The notes beneath the pieces are model-generated. The model saw only the letters and a program-made list of their open reading frames with translations. It ran no database searches and had not been told where the DNA came from. Of a stretch of 64,000 nucleotides of DNA, positions 34,816 through 43,186 are shown one piece after another; position 1 is the stretch's first letter, and each line of letters opens with the position of its first letter. This DNA is from Ruegeria sp. HKCCD4315 (GTDB taxonomy: Bacteria > Pseudomonadota > Alphaproteobacteria > Rhodobacterales > Rhodobacteraceae). Where the stretch lies: contig NZ_WVRN01000002.1 of assembly GCF_013112245.1 (NCBI RefSeq), forward strand, positions 806,001 through 870,000, written 5' to 3'. A program made the translations under genes and the position numbers.

Positions 34816-36177
34816 TCAAACACACTCGCAGTCAGCGATGTCGAGGGTACGATCCAGTATCTCCAGACCGGTCATCAGATCCTCTTCGCTGATGTTCAGC
34901 GGCGGTGTTAGGCGAACGACGTTTGAGTAGAACGACAGGTACAGGCCCTCGTTCATCGCAAAGCTCATCATGTCCGTCATCGGTTTGGCGTCCGGGCCTT
35001 TCGCGGCAAACGGAACCAGCGGCTCGCGCGTGTCGCGGTTCTTGACCAGCTCGATACCGTTGAACATGCCCTTTCCGCGAATGTCGCCGATGCTGGGATG
35101 CTTTTCGGCCATCTTGGCCAGTTCGGCGCGCATCTTCTCACCCATCGCAGTGGCGTTTTCCAGCGCACCTTCGTCCTGCATGGCGCGAATTGCGGCAATG
35201 CCCGACGCACAGGCCAGCGGGTGACCGGCATAGGTCAGACCGCCCGGCATCGGAGTGTCGCGCAGCCAGTTGTGCAGCTCGGTCGAGACCGACATGGTGC
35301 CCAGCGGCACATAGCCCGAGTTGATGCCCTTGGCGCTGGTGATGATGTCGGGCTGCACGCCCCAGTGATCGACGGCGAACCATTTACCGGTACGACCAAA
35401 CCCAGCCATGACCTCATCCGCGATCAGCAGGATGCCGTGTTTTTCGCAGGTTTCTTTGATCGATTGCAGGTAGCCATCGGGGGGCACGATGATGCCGTTG
35501 GTGCCCACGATCGGCTCCAAAATGACAGCCGCCACCGTGTTGGGGTTTTCGTACATCAGGATCTCTTCCAGATGCGGACCACCCTGCGCCACCGGGCATT
35601 TCGCCGGGTCGGTGTGACCAGTCGGCAGGCGATAGACATAGGGGTCCAGCATCCGCACCACGCCCGGCATATCGGCCCGGGTCAGGTGATGGCGCGGGTC
35701 GCCTGTCAGGGACAGCGTGCCACCGGTCGCCCCGTGATACGAGCGATAGCGCGCAATGATTTTGGTGCGCCCGGTATAGTGCCGTGCCAGACGGATCGCG
35801 GTTTCGTTCGCTGCCGAGCCGCCGGTTGTGAAGAAGGTCGAAGTGATGTTCGCGGGCGTGATCTCATTCATGATCGCCGCCATTTCCGAACGTACATCCG
35901 AACCCATGGCGGGGCCGATATAGCACAACTTATCGGCCTGATCCTTGATCGCCTGAACGATCTTAGGGTGCTGGTGGCCCATATTGGCGTTCACCAACTG
36001 GCTTTGGAAATCGAGATAGCGCTTGCCATCGCTGTCCCAGAACCAGCTGCCCTGCGCGCCGGTGATGACGCGCGGGCGGCTGCCTTGTTTCGACCAGCTT
36101 TGCAGATAGTGATCTGCGTGCATGTCTTTGACCCATTCAGGATCATGTGAGGGGTAGGCGTTGCTGAAATCTTCCAT
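34816..36177 (-). CDS. Class III aminotransferase
   Basis: A 453-residue PLP enzyme of the omega-amino-acid/4-aminobutyrate/taurine aminotransferase class. Seen: TTGGSAANETAIRLAR (residues about 112-127), the Asp-Glu in LIADEVMAGFGRTG, and the PLP Lys in ITSAKGINSGY. The protein ends in an odd DIADCECV tail with two cysteines. It follows the racemase/epimerase candidate by 30 bases. Substrate not evident; beta-alanine, 4-aminobutyrate or taurine are typical for the class. Confidence 0.85.
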   Translation of the reverse strand: MEDFSNAYPSHDPEWVKDMHADHYLQSWSKQGSRPRVITGAQGSWFWDSDGKRYLDFQSQLVNANMGHQHPKIVQAIKDQADKLCYIGPAMGSDVRSEMAAIMNEITPANITSTFFTTGGSAANETAIRLARHYTGRTKIIARYRSYHGATGGTLSLTGDPRHHLTRADMPGVVRMLDPYVYRLPTGHTDPAKCPVAQGGPHLEEILMYENPNTVAAVILEPIVGTNGIIVPPDGYLQSIKETCEKHGILLIADEVMAGFGRTGKWFAVDHWGVQPDIITSAKGINSGYVPLGTMSVSTELHNWLRDTPMPGGLTYAGHPLACASGIAAIRAMQDEGALENATAMGEKMRAELAKMAEKHPSIGDIRGKGMFNGIELVKNRDTREPLVPFAAKGPDAKPMTDMMSFAMNEGLYLSFYSNVVRLTPPLNISEEDLMTGLEILDRTLDIADCECV

Positions 36178-36207
36178 AACAGGTCTCTCGGCAGGCTGGG
36201 ATTGGGA

Positions 36208-37311
36208 TCAATCGATAATGGTGACAGGCTGGCCCAAAGCGTCGGCGTCGGGCGTGACGCCCAGACCGGGCCCTTCGGGCGGGGTAATGCGGCCGTTTTC
36301 ACGCACCGGACCATCGGGGGCCAGACGTGGGCCGACATAGTGGCTCAGGTCGCAGGTGTTCATGATTCCGCGCGCAGGGGTCGAAGCGGCCAGATGCAGA
36401 AGCGCGGCGGTGGTGATGTCGCTGCCCCAGGTATCCTCGATACACATCTGAGTACCCAGCGTCAGACAGACATCGCGGATTTGCCGCATGGCGGACAAGC
36501 CACTCATTTTGGACAGCTTCAATGCAACAGCCTGCATACAACCGGCCTGATGCGCTGCGATGACCGAGGCGACGTCATACGCGTTTTCGTCGATTTTCAT
36601 CGGCAGGCCAGTGACCCGCTGCACATGGGCGCATTCCTCGAGCGTCGCGCAAGGTTGCTCGAGCATGACATCCAGATGAGCGACGGCGCGACCGACACGG
36701 ATCGCGTTCAGCGCATCGCTGCCACAGTTCCAGTCGCCATAGACCAATGGGCCCGGACCAACGGTCTCGCGCACTTTCGCCAGTCGCTCAACATCCGTCT
36801 GCCACTCGCCATCAGCCCCCAGCTTGACCTGAAACTGGCGCATGCCCTTGTCAAACGCATCTTGCGCCATGCGGGCCATTTCGTCCGGGGCCACGCAGGT
36901 GATTGAGTGATAGAGCGGCATGTCCTTGACCTGCCGACCCCCCAGAAGGCGGTGAACAGGTAGACCCGCGGCTTGCCCTGTCAGATCCCAGAGCGCAGTA
37001 TCCAGCGCGGACTTCGCGTATACATGACCCTGTAGAAACCGGTTCACCTGCTCCATTACGGTTTCCGGCCCCACCGGGTCGGTGCCGATCAGAACCGGGG
37101 CCAACTCAGTGATGGCGGGGATCACGCCCTTGGCATAGGCAGGCAGGTAATGCGGGATCGGGCAGACCTCACCCCAGCCAGACAAGCCCGTATCGGTGTC
37201 GAGACGCAGCACAACCGAGGTTGTGGTGTCGCAGGTTTTCCCATCTGCCATGTAGTAGGTGTCATGGCTAGTCAGCGGAACTTCCCAAGCTGCAATGCGG
37301 ATGATCTTCAC
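36208..37311 (-). CDS. Enolase-superfamily enzyme (MLE subgroup), candidate betaine racemase/epimerase
   Basis: A 367-residue mandelate racemase/muconate-lactonising-type enzyme. Catalytic Lys163 (QVKLG) and Lys265 (LKLSK), and metal ligands Asp193 (GDWN), Glu218 (EQP) and Asp241 (DEN) are present; Trp295 in the EDTWGSD segment is at the place where the hydroxyproline-betaine epimerase HpbD has its quaternary-ammonium-binding Trp, from memory of that protein. A GTG start at 37311 with AAGGAAA upstream is chosen. The betaine genes around it support racemisation of a betaine or N-methylated amino acid; dipeptide epimerase is the general alternative. Confidence 0.75.
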   Translation of the reverse strand: MKIIRIAAWEVPLTSHDTYYMADGKTCDTTTSVVLRLDTDTGLSGWGEVCPIPHYLPAYAKGVIPAITELAPVLIGTDPVGPETVMEQVNRFLQGHVYAKSALDTALWDLTGQAAGLPVHRLLGGRQVKDMPLYHSITCVAPDEMARMAQDAFDKGMRQFQVKLGADGEWQTDVERLAKVRETVGPGPLVYGDWNCGSDALNAIRVGRAVAHLDVMLEQPCATLEECAHVQRVTGLPMKIDENAYDVASVIAAHQAGCMQAVALKLSKMSGLSAMRQIRDVCLTLGTQMCIEDTWGSDITTAALLHLAASTPARGIMNTCDLSHYVGPRLAPDGPVRENGRITPPEGPGLGVTPDADALGQPVTIID

Positions 37312-37387
37312 GTCAGTTTTCCTTAGATTGGCCCGCCAAACCAAAGACTGGTTTTGCCGTTTTTCTTAAAAAGGGGCGTGGCGCGCG

Positions 37388-38482
37388 TTAGGGTGTCACC
37401 ACGATATTTCCAACATGCGTTTTCTGAACGAACGCCTCTTGAGCCTTCGCGAGATCTTCCAGCGGATAGATCGCCGCCAACAGAGGCTTCAAAGCGCCGG
37501 TTTCGATCATGCCAACCACACGCTGCATTGTGCCCGCCGGGCAGATGGTTGCACCGGTCAGCTGCAGGTCCTTGTAGACCAGCTGACGCAGGTCGAATTC
37601 GGCCATTTGACCAGCGATGCACCCTGATGTGGAGTAACGCCCACCCTGACGCAAAGCGTTGATCAGCGCCATAAACATCGGTGATCCGACCACATCAAGC
37701 GCGATGTCGACCGGCCCGCCTGCGGCGTCGCGAATAGCGGCTTCCAGATCAACGGTGTTACGGTCGATGACATGGGCTGCGCCCAGTTCATGCAGCATTT
37801 CGGCCTTCGAGAGGCTGGCAATCGCGATCACCTTGCAACCGCGTAGGCGGCATAACTGAATAGCGGCCGAGCCCACGCCACCGGACGCGCCTGTGATCAC
37901 CACGACCTCACCCGGACGCGGAGCAGTGCGCTGAACCAGATTTTCCGCGGTCGTATAGGCGCAAGGGAAAGTGGCCAGTTCCGCATCGCTCAGGCTGCTG
38001 TTAACGGGCACCGCATTGGCCGCGCGCACCTTGGTGTATTCGGCATAGCCCCCATCCGCCTCGGACCCGAAATAGCCCGAGTTTTCAGGGTTCAGCCAAT
38101 CCCCATGGCTCAGCAACCAGGGGTCGATCATCACTCGTTCGCCGACGCGTGCGGGATCAACGCCTTCGCCAACGGCAACGATTTCACCAGCCACGTCGGC
38201 GCCCTGAATGACGGGGAAGTTCAACGACCCGCTGCCCCAGGTGCCGTCATCGCCGCTGGCTTCGTCAAAACCATCCGCCGCGCCGCTGCCCAGAACGGCA
38301 TCCACTTTCTTGGAATACCAGGCTGTGCGCGTGTTGATATCAGTATTGTTAAGACCACAGGCCCCGACCTTGATCAGCACCTCACCCTTTTCGGGCGTCG
38401 GCGTGGGCATGTCGCGGTATTCCAGCATGTCCAATCCGCCGTGACCATTCATCACAACGGCTTTCATCGTTTCCGGGATCAT
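37388..38482 (-). CDS. Quinone-oxidoreductase-like medium-chain dehydrogenase/reductase
   Basis: About 364 residues of the zinc-independent medium-chain family: the N-terminal GACGLNNTDINTR lacks the catalytic-zinc cysteine pattern, and the NAD(P) motif is ITGASGGVGSAAIQL. The start is uncertain: ATGs end at 38491, 38482 and 38467; AGGA lies 10 bases before the middle one. It belongs to the minus-strand betaine set, 76 bases upstream of the racemase gene. It may reduce an enoyl or oxo intermediate; crotonyl-CoA-reductase-like chemistry is possible. Confidence 0.78.
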   Translation of the reverse strand: MIPETMKAVVMNGHGGLDMLEYRDMPTPTPEKGEVLIKVGACGLNNTDINTRTAWYSKKVDAVLGSGAADGFDEASGDDGTWGSGSLNFPVIQGADVAGEIVAVGEGVDPARVGERVMIDPWLLSHGDWLNPENSGYFGSEADGGYAEYTKVRAANAVPVNSSLSDAELATFPCAYTTAENLVQRTAPRPGEVVVITGASGGVGSAAIQLCRLRGCKVIAIASLSKAEMLHELGAAHVIDRNTVDLEAAIRDAAGGPVDIALDVVGSPMFMALINALRQGGRYSTSGCIAGQMAEFDLRQLVYKDLQLTGATICPAGTMQRVVGMIETGALKPLLAAIYPLEDLAKAQEAFVQKTHVGNIVVTP

Positions 38483-38523
38483 CTGGTCCATGTCCTGAAT
38501 TAAGTTCTTTGGCCTAACGCGGC

Positions 38524-38543
38524 GGGCACCTGTGTTGGTGCCC
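38524..38543 (-). other. Intercistronic hairpin after the GcvT-fused demethylase
   Basis: GGGCACC (38524-38530) and GGTGCCC (38537-38543) form a perfect 7-base-pair stem with a 6-base loop in the 73-base gap between the demethylase stop and the next gene. No T run, so attenuation or mRNA stability rather than clean termination. Confidence 0.4.
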
Positions 38544-38555
38544 ACCGGTCTTGTC

Positions 38556-41033
38556 TTATGCGGGAACCGCAGCGGGCGCGTCGGTGCGCGGCAGCTTGCT
38601 TTGCGGATCATAAGCAGCTTCGCCCAGAATGCGGCCCTTGCGCGGCTCACCTGCAACGATCACCTCGATCTCCTGACCCGGTACGTTGGCGTCCGGCTTG
38701 ATATAGGCAAAGGCCAAGATCTTGCCGACCGTGTGGCCGTAAGCAACAGATGCTGTCGCACCAACAATCTCGCCGTTTACCTTGATCGCCTCGCCACCGT
38801 GTCCGTCCTCGATCCCGTCGGGCTCGATTTCCAGATAGGCGCAGACCCAGGGCATTTCGCCTTTCTCGGCCTGCTCGGCGCTGACGCGTGTGGCTTCGAC
38901 ACCCAGATACTCTTTGTCCAGCTTGAAGAAGCGACCCACATTGGCCTCGGGCAGCGTGACCTCATTGGTCAACTCGCCCGCACCGGGGAAGGCTTTCTCC
39001 ATCCGCATCGCGTTCATGGCGAATGAACCGTAGTTGACGATGCCATGCGGCTCGCCCGCGGCCCACAGCGCGGTGTAGACATCCACGCAGGCTTCATCCG
39101 GCATGTGGAATTCCCAGCCCAGCTCACCGGCATAGGACATGCGGAACGCCCAGACCTTGTGACCGGCCACGGTGATTTCCTGCGCCGACAGCCAGCGGAA
39201 ACCGGCATTGGACAGGTCCGCATCGGTGCACTGTGCCAGAACTTCGCGCGATTTCGGACCGTTCAGCGACAGGGCCGACCAGCCAGCGGACAGAGGCGTG
39301 ATGGTCACGTTCTCATCCGCGCGGTTGTGGTTCAGGTGGTCCAGCAGCCGCTGTTCGAAGAAGGCCGCGCAGACCAGATAGAAGCGGTCATCCGCCATCC
39401 GCACCAACGTGGTCTCCAACTCGATCCGACCGCGGCGGTTCAACATATGGGTCAGTGTGATCGAGCCGGTCTTCTGCGGCATCTTGTTTGCGGTCAGACG
39501 GTCCAGCAGCGCATAAGCGTCCGGGCCCGAAACTTCGACCTTGGTAAAGGCGGTCACATCCATGATGCCGACGCTTTCGCGGACGGCTTTGACCTCGGCC
39601 CCGACCACATCATGCACCACGTTGCGGCGGAAGCTGTAGTGATCGCGCTGCTCGACACCTTCGGTTGCAAACCAACGGGGACGTTCAAAACCATAGACTT
39701 CTTCGTAAACCGCGCCCTTGTCCTTGAGGATTTCATACAGCGGCGACGGCTTGATCGGGCGGCCTTCTAGACGGTTGAAGTGCGGGAAGGGGATTTCGTG
39801 GCGCAATTTGTAGTCTTCGTGCGCTTTGATGACCTGCCAGTCTTTCTTGGCATAGGCGCCAAAGCGGCGCGGGTCGTAGTCGCGCATCGAGATGTCCGCA
39901 GCGCCGCGGACCATCCACTTGGCCAGTTCGCGGGTCAGACCGGGGCCCCAACCGATACCGATCTGGGTACCGCAGCAGCACCAGTAGTTCTTTACGCCCG
40001 GAGCGGGGCCAACCATCGGGTTGCCATCCGGCGGATGGCTGATCGCGCCATGCACTTCGCGGGTGATGCCCAATTCGGCGAATATCGGCATCCGCTCTAG
40101 CGAGTTTTCCAGCCAGGGCATCACGCGGTCATAATCGGCCTCGAACAGCCAGTTCTCGTATTCCCATGGGCATTCGTCATGCCAGACCGAGTTCGAGTTT
40201 TCTTTTTCGTAAATCCCGATCAGGCCCTTTTTCTGCTCCATCCGGATATAGCCCGAGACCTGTTTGTCGTCGCGGATCACAGGCAGCTCAACGTCCAGAT
40301 CCTGAAACTCGGGCACATTCTCGGTGACGAAATAGTGGTGCGTCATCGAGGTCATGGGCAATTGCAGACCCGACCATTCACCCATCTGGCGGGCATACGT
40401 GCCGCCCGCGTTCACCACGTGTTCGCAGACAATCGTGCCTTTTTCGGTCTCGACAACCCATTCGCCCGCATCGTTCTGCGTGATGTTGGTGGCTCGGCAG
40501 TGGCGGAAGATTTTCACGCCTTTTTGGCGGGCACCAGTGGCCATCGCCATGGTTACGTTCGACGGATCCACATGACCGTCATCCGGGGTGTAAAGCGCGC
40601 CCAGAACGCCATCCAGATTGTAGAACGGGTGCTTCTCGGCGATGAAATCAGGGCCTACCAGTTCGATATTAAAGCCCAGCGAACGACCCACAGACAGGGT
40701 GTGGCGCAGCCAGTCCATTTCGTCTTCGGTATACGCCAGACGGAACGAGCCACAACCATGCCAGGTGACGGCCTGCCCGGTCTCTTCTTCCAGAGTCTTC
40801 GAATACAGGCCAATGTTGTAGTCCACCATGCGACCCAACCCGTATGAGCTGGTTGAATGGGTGATCTGACCCGCCGCGTGCCAGGTCGATCCGCTGGTCA
40901 ATTCGGCCTTTTCCAGCAAGACGGTTTCTTCGCCCCAGCCTTCATGGCCAAGGTGGTAAGCAAGGCCGCACCCCATGACACCGCCACCGACGATGACAAC
41001 CTTGGCGCGTTCGGGCAGTTCTTTTTTGGACAT
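38556..41033 (-). CDS. FAD-dependent N-methyl demethylase with GcvT domain (dimethylglycine/sarcosine dehydrogenase family)
   Basis: An 825-residue fusion. The N-terminal DAO-type FAD domain has VIVGGGVMGCG (residues 13-23) and His52 in GSTWHAAG, the position of covalent FAD attachment in the family. The C-terminal half is a GcvT/aminomethyltransferase fold that binds tetrahydrofolate. Relatives oxidise N-methyl groups of dimethylglycine or sarcosine to methylene-tetrahydrofolate. Divergent from the RpiR/Rieske operon, and the likely second demethylation step after the Rieske enzyme. The folate-bound carbon could feed the serine-cycle genes at 49672-56365. Confidence 0.87.
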   Translation of the reverse strand: MSKKELPERAKVVIVGGGVMGCGLAYHLGHEGWGEETVLLEKAELTSGSTWHAAGQITHSTSSYGLGRMVDYNIGLYSKTLEEETGQAVTWHGCGSFRLAYTEDEMDWLRHTLSVGRSLGFNIELVGPDFIAEKHPFYNLDGVLGALYTPDDGHVDPSNVTMAMATGARQKGVKIFRHCRATNITQNDAGEWVVETEKGTIVCEHVVNAGGTYARQMGEWSGLQLPMTSMTHHYFVTENVPEFQDLDVELPVIRDDKQVSGYIRMEQKKGLIGIYEKENSNSVWHDECPWEYENWLFEADYDRVMPWLENSLERMPIFAELGITREVHGAISHPPDGNPMVGPAPGVKNYWCCCGTQIGIGWGPGLTRELAKWMVRGAADISMRDYDPRRFGAYAKKDWQVIKAHEDYKLRHEIPFPHFNRLEGRPIKPSPLYEILKDKGAVYEEVYGFERPRWFATEGVEQRDHYSFRRNVVHDVVGAEVKAVRESVGIMDVTAFTKVEVSGPDAYALLDRLTANKMPQKTGSITLTHMLNRRGRIELETTLVRMADDRFYLVCAAFFEQRLLDHLNHNRADENVTITPLSAGWSALSLNGPKSREVLAQCTDADLSNAGFRWLSAQEITVAGHKVWAFRMSYAGELGWEFHMPDEACVDVYTALWAAGEPHGIVNYGSFAMNAMRMEKAFPGAGELTNEVTLPEANVGRFFKLDKEYLGVEATRVSAEQAEKGEMPWVCAYLEIEPDGIEDGHGGEAIKVNGEIVGATASVAYGHTVGKILAFAYIKPDANVPGQEIEVIVAGEPRKGRILGEAAYDPQSKLPRTDAPAAVPA

Positions 41034-41087
41034 CGCAAAAATTCCTGTTCGAGAGTCGCATATTTCTGTGGACTTCCTATTGCCACA

Positions 41088-41150
41088 TATGTACCAGTGT
41101 CAACGTAAAACGGCACAAATGTACATACCGAGATACGCAATGAATGGTAC
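41088..41150. promoter_or_regulatory. Repeated GTAC elements in the RpiR/demethylase divergent promoter
   Basis: TATGTAC (41088-41094) and GTACATA (41121-41127) are inverted; a third copy, TGGTAC (41145-41150), falls within the first codons of the RpiR gene, and mirrors the GTACCA at 41091. The GTAC-centred elements in a 106-base divergent region are candidate RpiR sites. The motif is short, so chance cannot be excluded. Confidence 0.35.
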
Positions 41151-42027
41151 AGATGTTTCAAGCGAGGTTCTGGGACGCCTGTCACAAGAATTGTCGCTCT
41201 TGACCCCCGAAGCACAGAAAGCCGCGCGGTATGTTCTGGAAAACCCCAGAGAAGTTGGCGTCTCCACCGTCCGTGAGATTGCCGAAGCCGCCAGTGTCAA
41301 ACCAAACACCGTGGTGCGAATGGCCAGACAAATCGGCTTTGAGGGCTATGGAGATTTTCGGGAACCATTTCGTGATGAGATTCGCCGAAGCGACGTCTCA
41401 TTCCCCGACCGCGCACGTTGGTTGCAGGGAATCAGCCGTTCTGGCGACCTGGGTGAGCTTTATGCAGACTTGCTGGGCTCAGCCATTCGAAACATCGAAG
41501 AGACCTTTGCGGACATTGATGCCAGTCGGCTACAATCTGCTGCGGAAACGATTTGGTCGGCGCGATCCATCTATACTCTGGGCGTTGGAATAAACAATTC
41601 GAACGCGTCCAACTTCACGTATCTCGCCCGCACCGGTATGACAGATTTCCATGCGATCCCCCGGCCCGGATCAACAGCGATTGATGATCTGGCATGGGCG
41701 GACGAGCAGGATGTCCTGATCGCCATCACGTGCCACCCATATCGCACAGAAGTCGTCGAGGCGGTACAGACCGCGCGAAAGCAAGGTGTAACCGTAATCG
41801 GAATATCCGACTCGCCAGCCAGCCCCGTAATCTTGTCTGCTGAACACGGTTTTGTTGTGTCAGTAGATACCCCTCAATTCTTCCCTTCCTCCGTGTCTAC
41901 AATTGCTCTGTTAGAAACACTGCTCAGTTTTGTGATAGCAGTGTCCAGCGATGAGATCGTCGAGCGGGTCGAAAAGTTTCATATACGCCGTCATCAGCTT
42001 GGCCTTTACCAGGAGGAACACACATGA
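41140..42027 (+). CDS. RpiR/MurR-family regulator with SIS domain
   Basis: About 295 residues: N-terminal RpiR helix-turn-helix (STVREIAEAASVKPNTVVRM around residues 45-64) and a C-terminal SIS phosphosugar-type domain. The start ATG at 41140 (MNGTDV) gives the usual family length; an ATG at 41119 is possible. It heads the plus-strand betaine operon, overlapping the Rieske gene by 4 bases, and is divergent from the demethylase. RpiR proteins beside BCCT/Rieske/demethylase genes are a recurring arrangement. It probably controls both units. Confidence 0.85.
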   Translation: MNGTDVSSEVLGRLSQELSLLTPEAQKAARYVLENPREVGVSTVREIAEAASVKPNTVVRMARQIGFEGYGDFREPFRDEIRRSDVSFPDRARWLQGISRSGDLGELYADLLGSAIRNIEETFADIDASRLQSAAETIWSARSIYTLGVGINNSNASNFTYLARTGMTDFHAIPRPGSTAIDDLAWADEQDVLIAITCHPYRTEVVEAVQTARKQGVTVIGISDSPASPVILSAEHGFVVSVDTPQFFPSSVSTIALLETLLSFVIAVSSDEIVERVEKFHIRRHQLGLYQEEHT

Positions 42028-43112
42028 ATGCCCCGCTGACCCATTCGCTGGACGCCAGCTATTACACCGACCCGGCAGTCTTTGAAAAAGAGATGAATGG
42101 TCTTCTGATGCGCACCTGGCAGTATGCTGGCCACGCTAACGACATCCCTAATGTCGGCGACTATTTCGCGTTTGAAATTGCTGGTCAGAATCTGTTTGCC
42201 ATCCGCGGGCGTGACAACGTCATCCGCACTTTCTACAACGTGTGCCAGCACCGCGCGCATGAGATGGTCACTGGAACCGGCAACACGCGGGTTGTGGTTT
42301 GCCCCTACCACCAATGGTCCTACGAGCTGACCGGCGGATTGCGCGCGGGGCCCAACGTCAAGAACGTTCCCGGATTCCAGCGCGAAAAGATTTGCCTGAC
42401 CGAGGTTCGAACCGAGGACTTCCTGGGCTTTATCTTCGTCAACCTCGACAAAGATGCCGCGCCCATGGACGAATGGTATCCGGGTGTGCGCGAAGAGATT
42501 GCGGAATACGTGCCTGGCATAAACGACCTGGCACCGCTGGAATGGGTCGAGATTCCGGAAAACTGCAATTGGAAAGTTTCTATCGAAAACTACTCCGAAT
42601 GCTATCACTGCCCCTCGAACCACCCCACTTTTGCGGAAGGTGTTGTAAAGCCTGAAACTTACGACATTCAACCCGATGCGGGCGGCGGTTACGTGTTGCG
42701 TCACACCACGGAATGTCAGGCGTTGGATAAGATGACCTATCCAATCGATATGTCAGTTCCGCATGCAGGCGACTATCAGTCGTGGTTCCTGTGGCCCATG
42801 TTCTCGTTCCAGTGCTATCCGGGCAACGTGCTGAACACCTATCACTGGCGTGCCAACACTGTGGACACCTGTACGGTATGGCGCGGCTGGTATACCGAAG
42901 GCGGTCATGAAAGCGACGTAATCCGGGGGCTTGCCGTACAAGACCGCCAGACCACAGTCGAAGAAGACATCCGCCTTGTTGAATCCGTTCACCGCGGGCT
43001 GAAATCCAAAGGGTATGTTCCCGGCCCGCTGGTTCTTGACCCCGCCTGTGGTGTCATGAGTGAACATTCCATCGCCAAGCTCCAGCAATGGATGCGTGAG
43101 GCGGTGGAATAA
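42024..43112 (+). CDS. Rieske-type oxygenase of the quaternary-amine demethylating group
   Basis: A 362-residue oxygenase alpha subunit. Rieske [2Fe-2S] ligands are Cys74, His76, Cys93 and His96 (CQH, CPYH); mononuclear iron ligands include His195 and His200 (ECYHCPSNHP). Glu192 occupies the bridging-acid place where most Rieske oxygenases have Asp, as in carnitine oxygenase CntA, a mark I associate with quaternary amines. It follows the RpiR gene with a 4-base overlap and strong AGGAGG site. Glycine betaine, proline betaine and carnitine are candidate substrates. No reductase gene is adjacent. Confidence 0.88.
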   Translation: MNAPLTHSLDASYYTDPAVFEKEMNGLLMRTWQYAGHANDIPNVGDYFAFEIAGQNLFAIRGRDNVIRTFYNVCQHRAHEMVTGTGNTRVVVCPYHQWSYELTGGLRAGPNVKNVPGFQREKICLTEVRTEDFLGFIFVNLDKDAAPMDEWYPGVREEIAEYVPGINDLAPLEWVEIPENCNWKVSIENYSECYHCPSNHPTFAEGVVKPETYDIQPDAGGGYVLRHTTECQALDKMTYPIDMSVPHAGDYQSWFLWPMFSFQCYPGNVLNTYHWRANTVDTCTVWRGWYTEGGHESDVIRGLAVQDRQTTVEEDIRLVESVHRGLKSKGYVPGPLVLDPACGVMSEHSIAKLQQWMREAVE

Positions 43113-43139
43113 AACCAAACAAAGTCAAAGAAACTTGCG

Positions 43140-43169
43140 CTTCGGAGGGTAATTCATTGCCCTCCGAAG
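43140..43169 (+). terminator. Perfect 10-base-pair hairpin with T run before the aldehyde dehydrogenase gene
   Basis: CTTCGGAGGG (43140-43149) pairs perfectly with CCCTCCGAAG (43160-43169) around a 10-base loop and is followed at once by TTTT (43170-43173). It begins 28 bases after the Rieske stop. It is a good intrinsic terminator or attenuator. The ribosome site of the next gene (GGAG at 43174-43177) begins directly after the T run. Confidence 0.7.
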
Positions 43170-43186
43170 TTTTGGAGATGCGCGAC

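Noticed and set aside
42024..43112. Naphthalene-type aromatic ring dioxygenase
   Set aside because: The bridging Glu and the BCCT, RpiR and demethylase neighbours fit quaternary amine chemistry, and no beta subunit follows.
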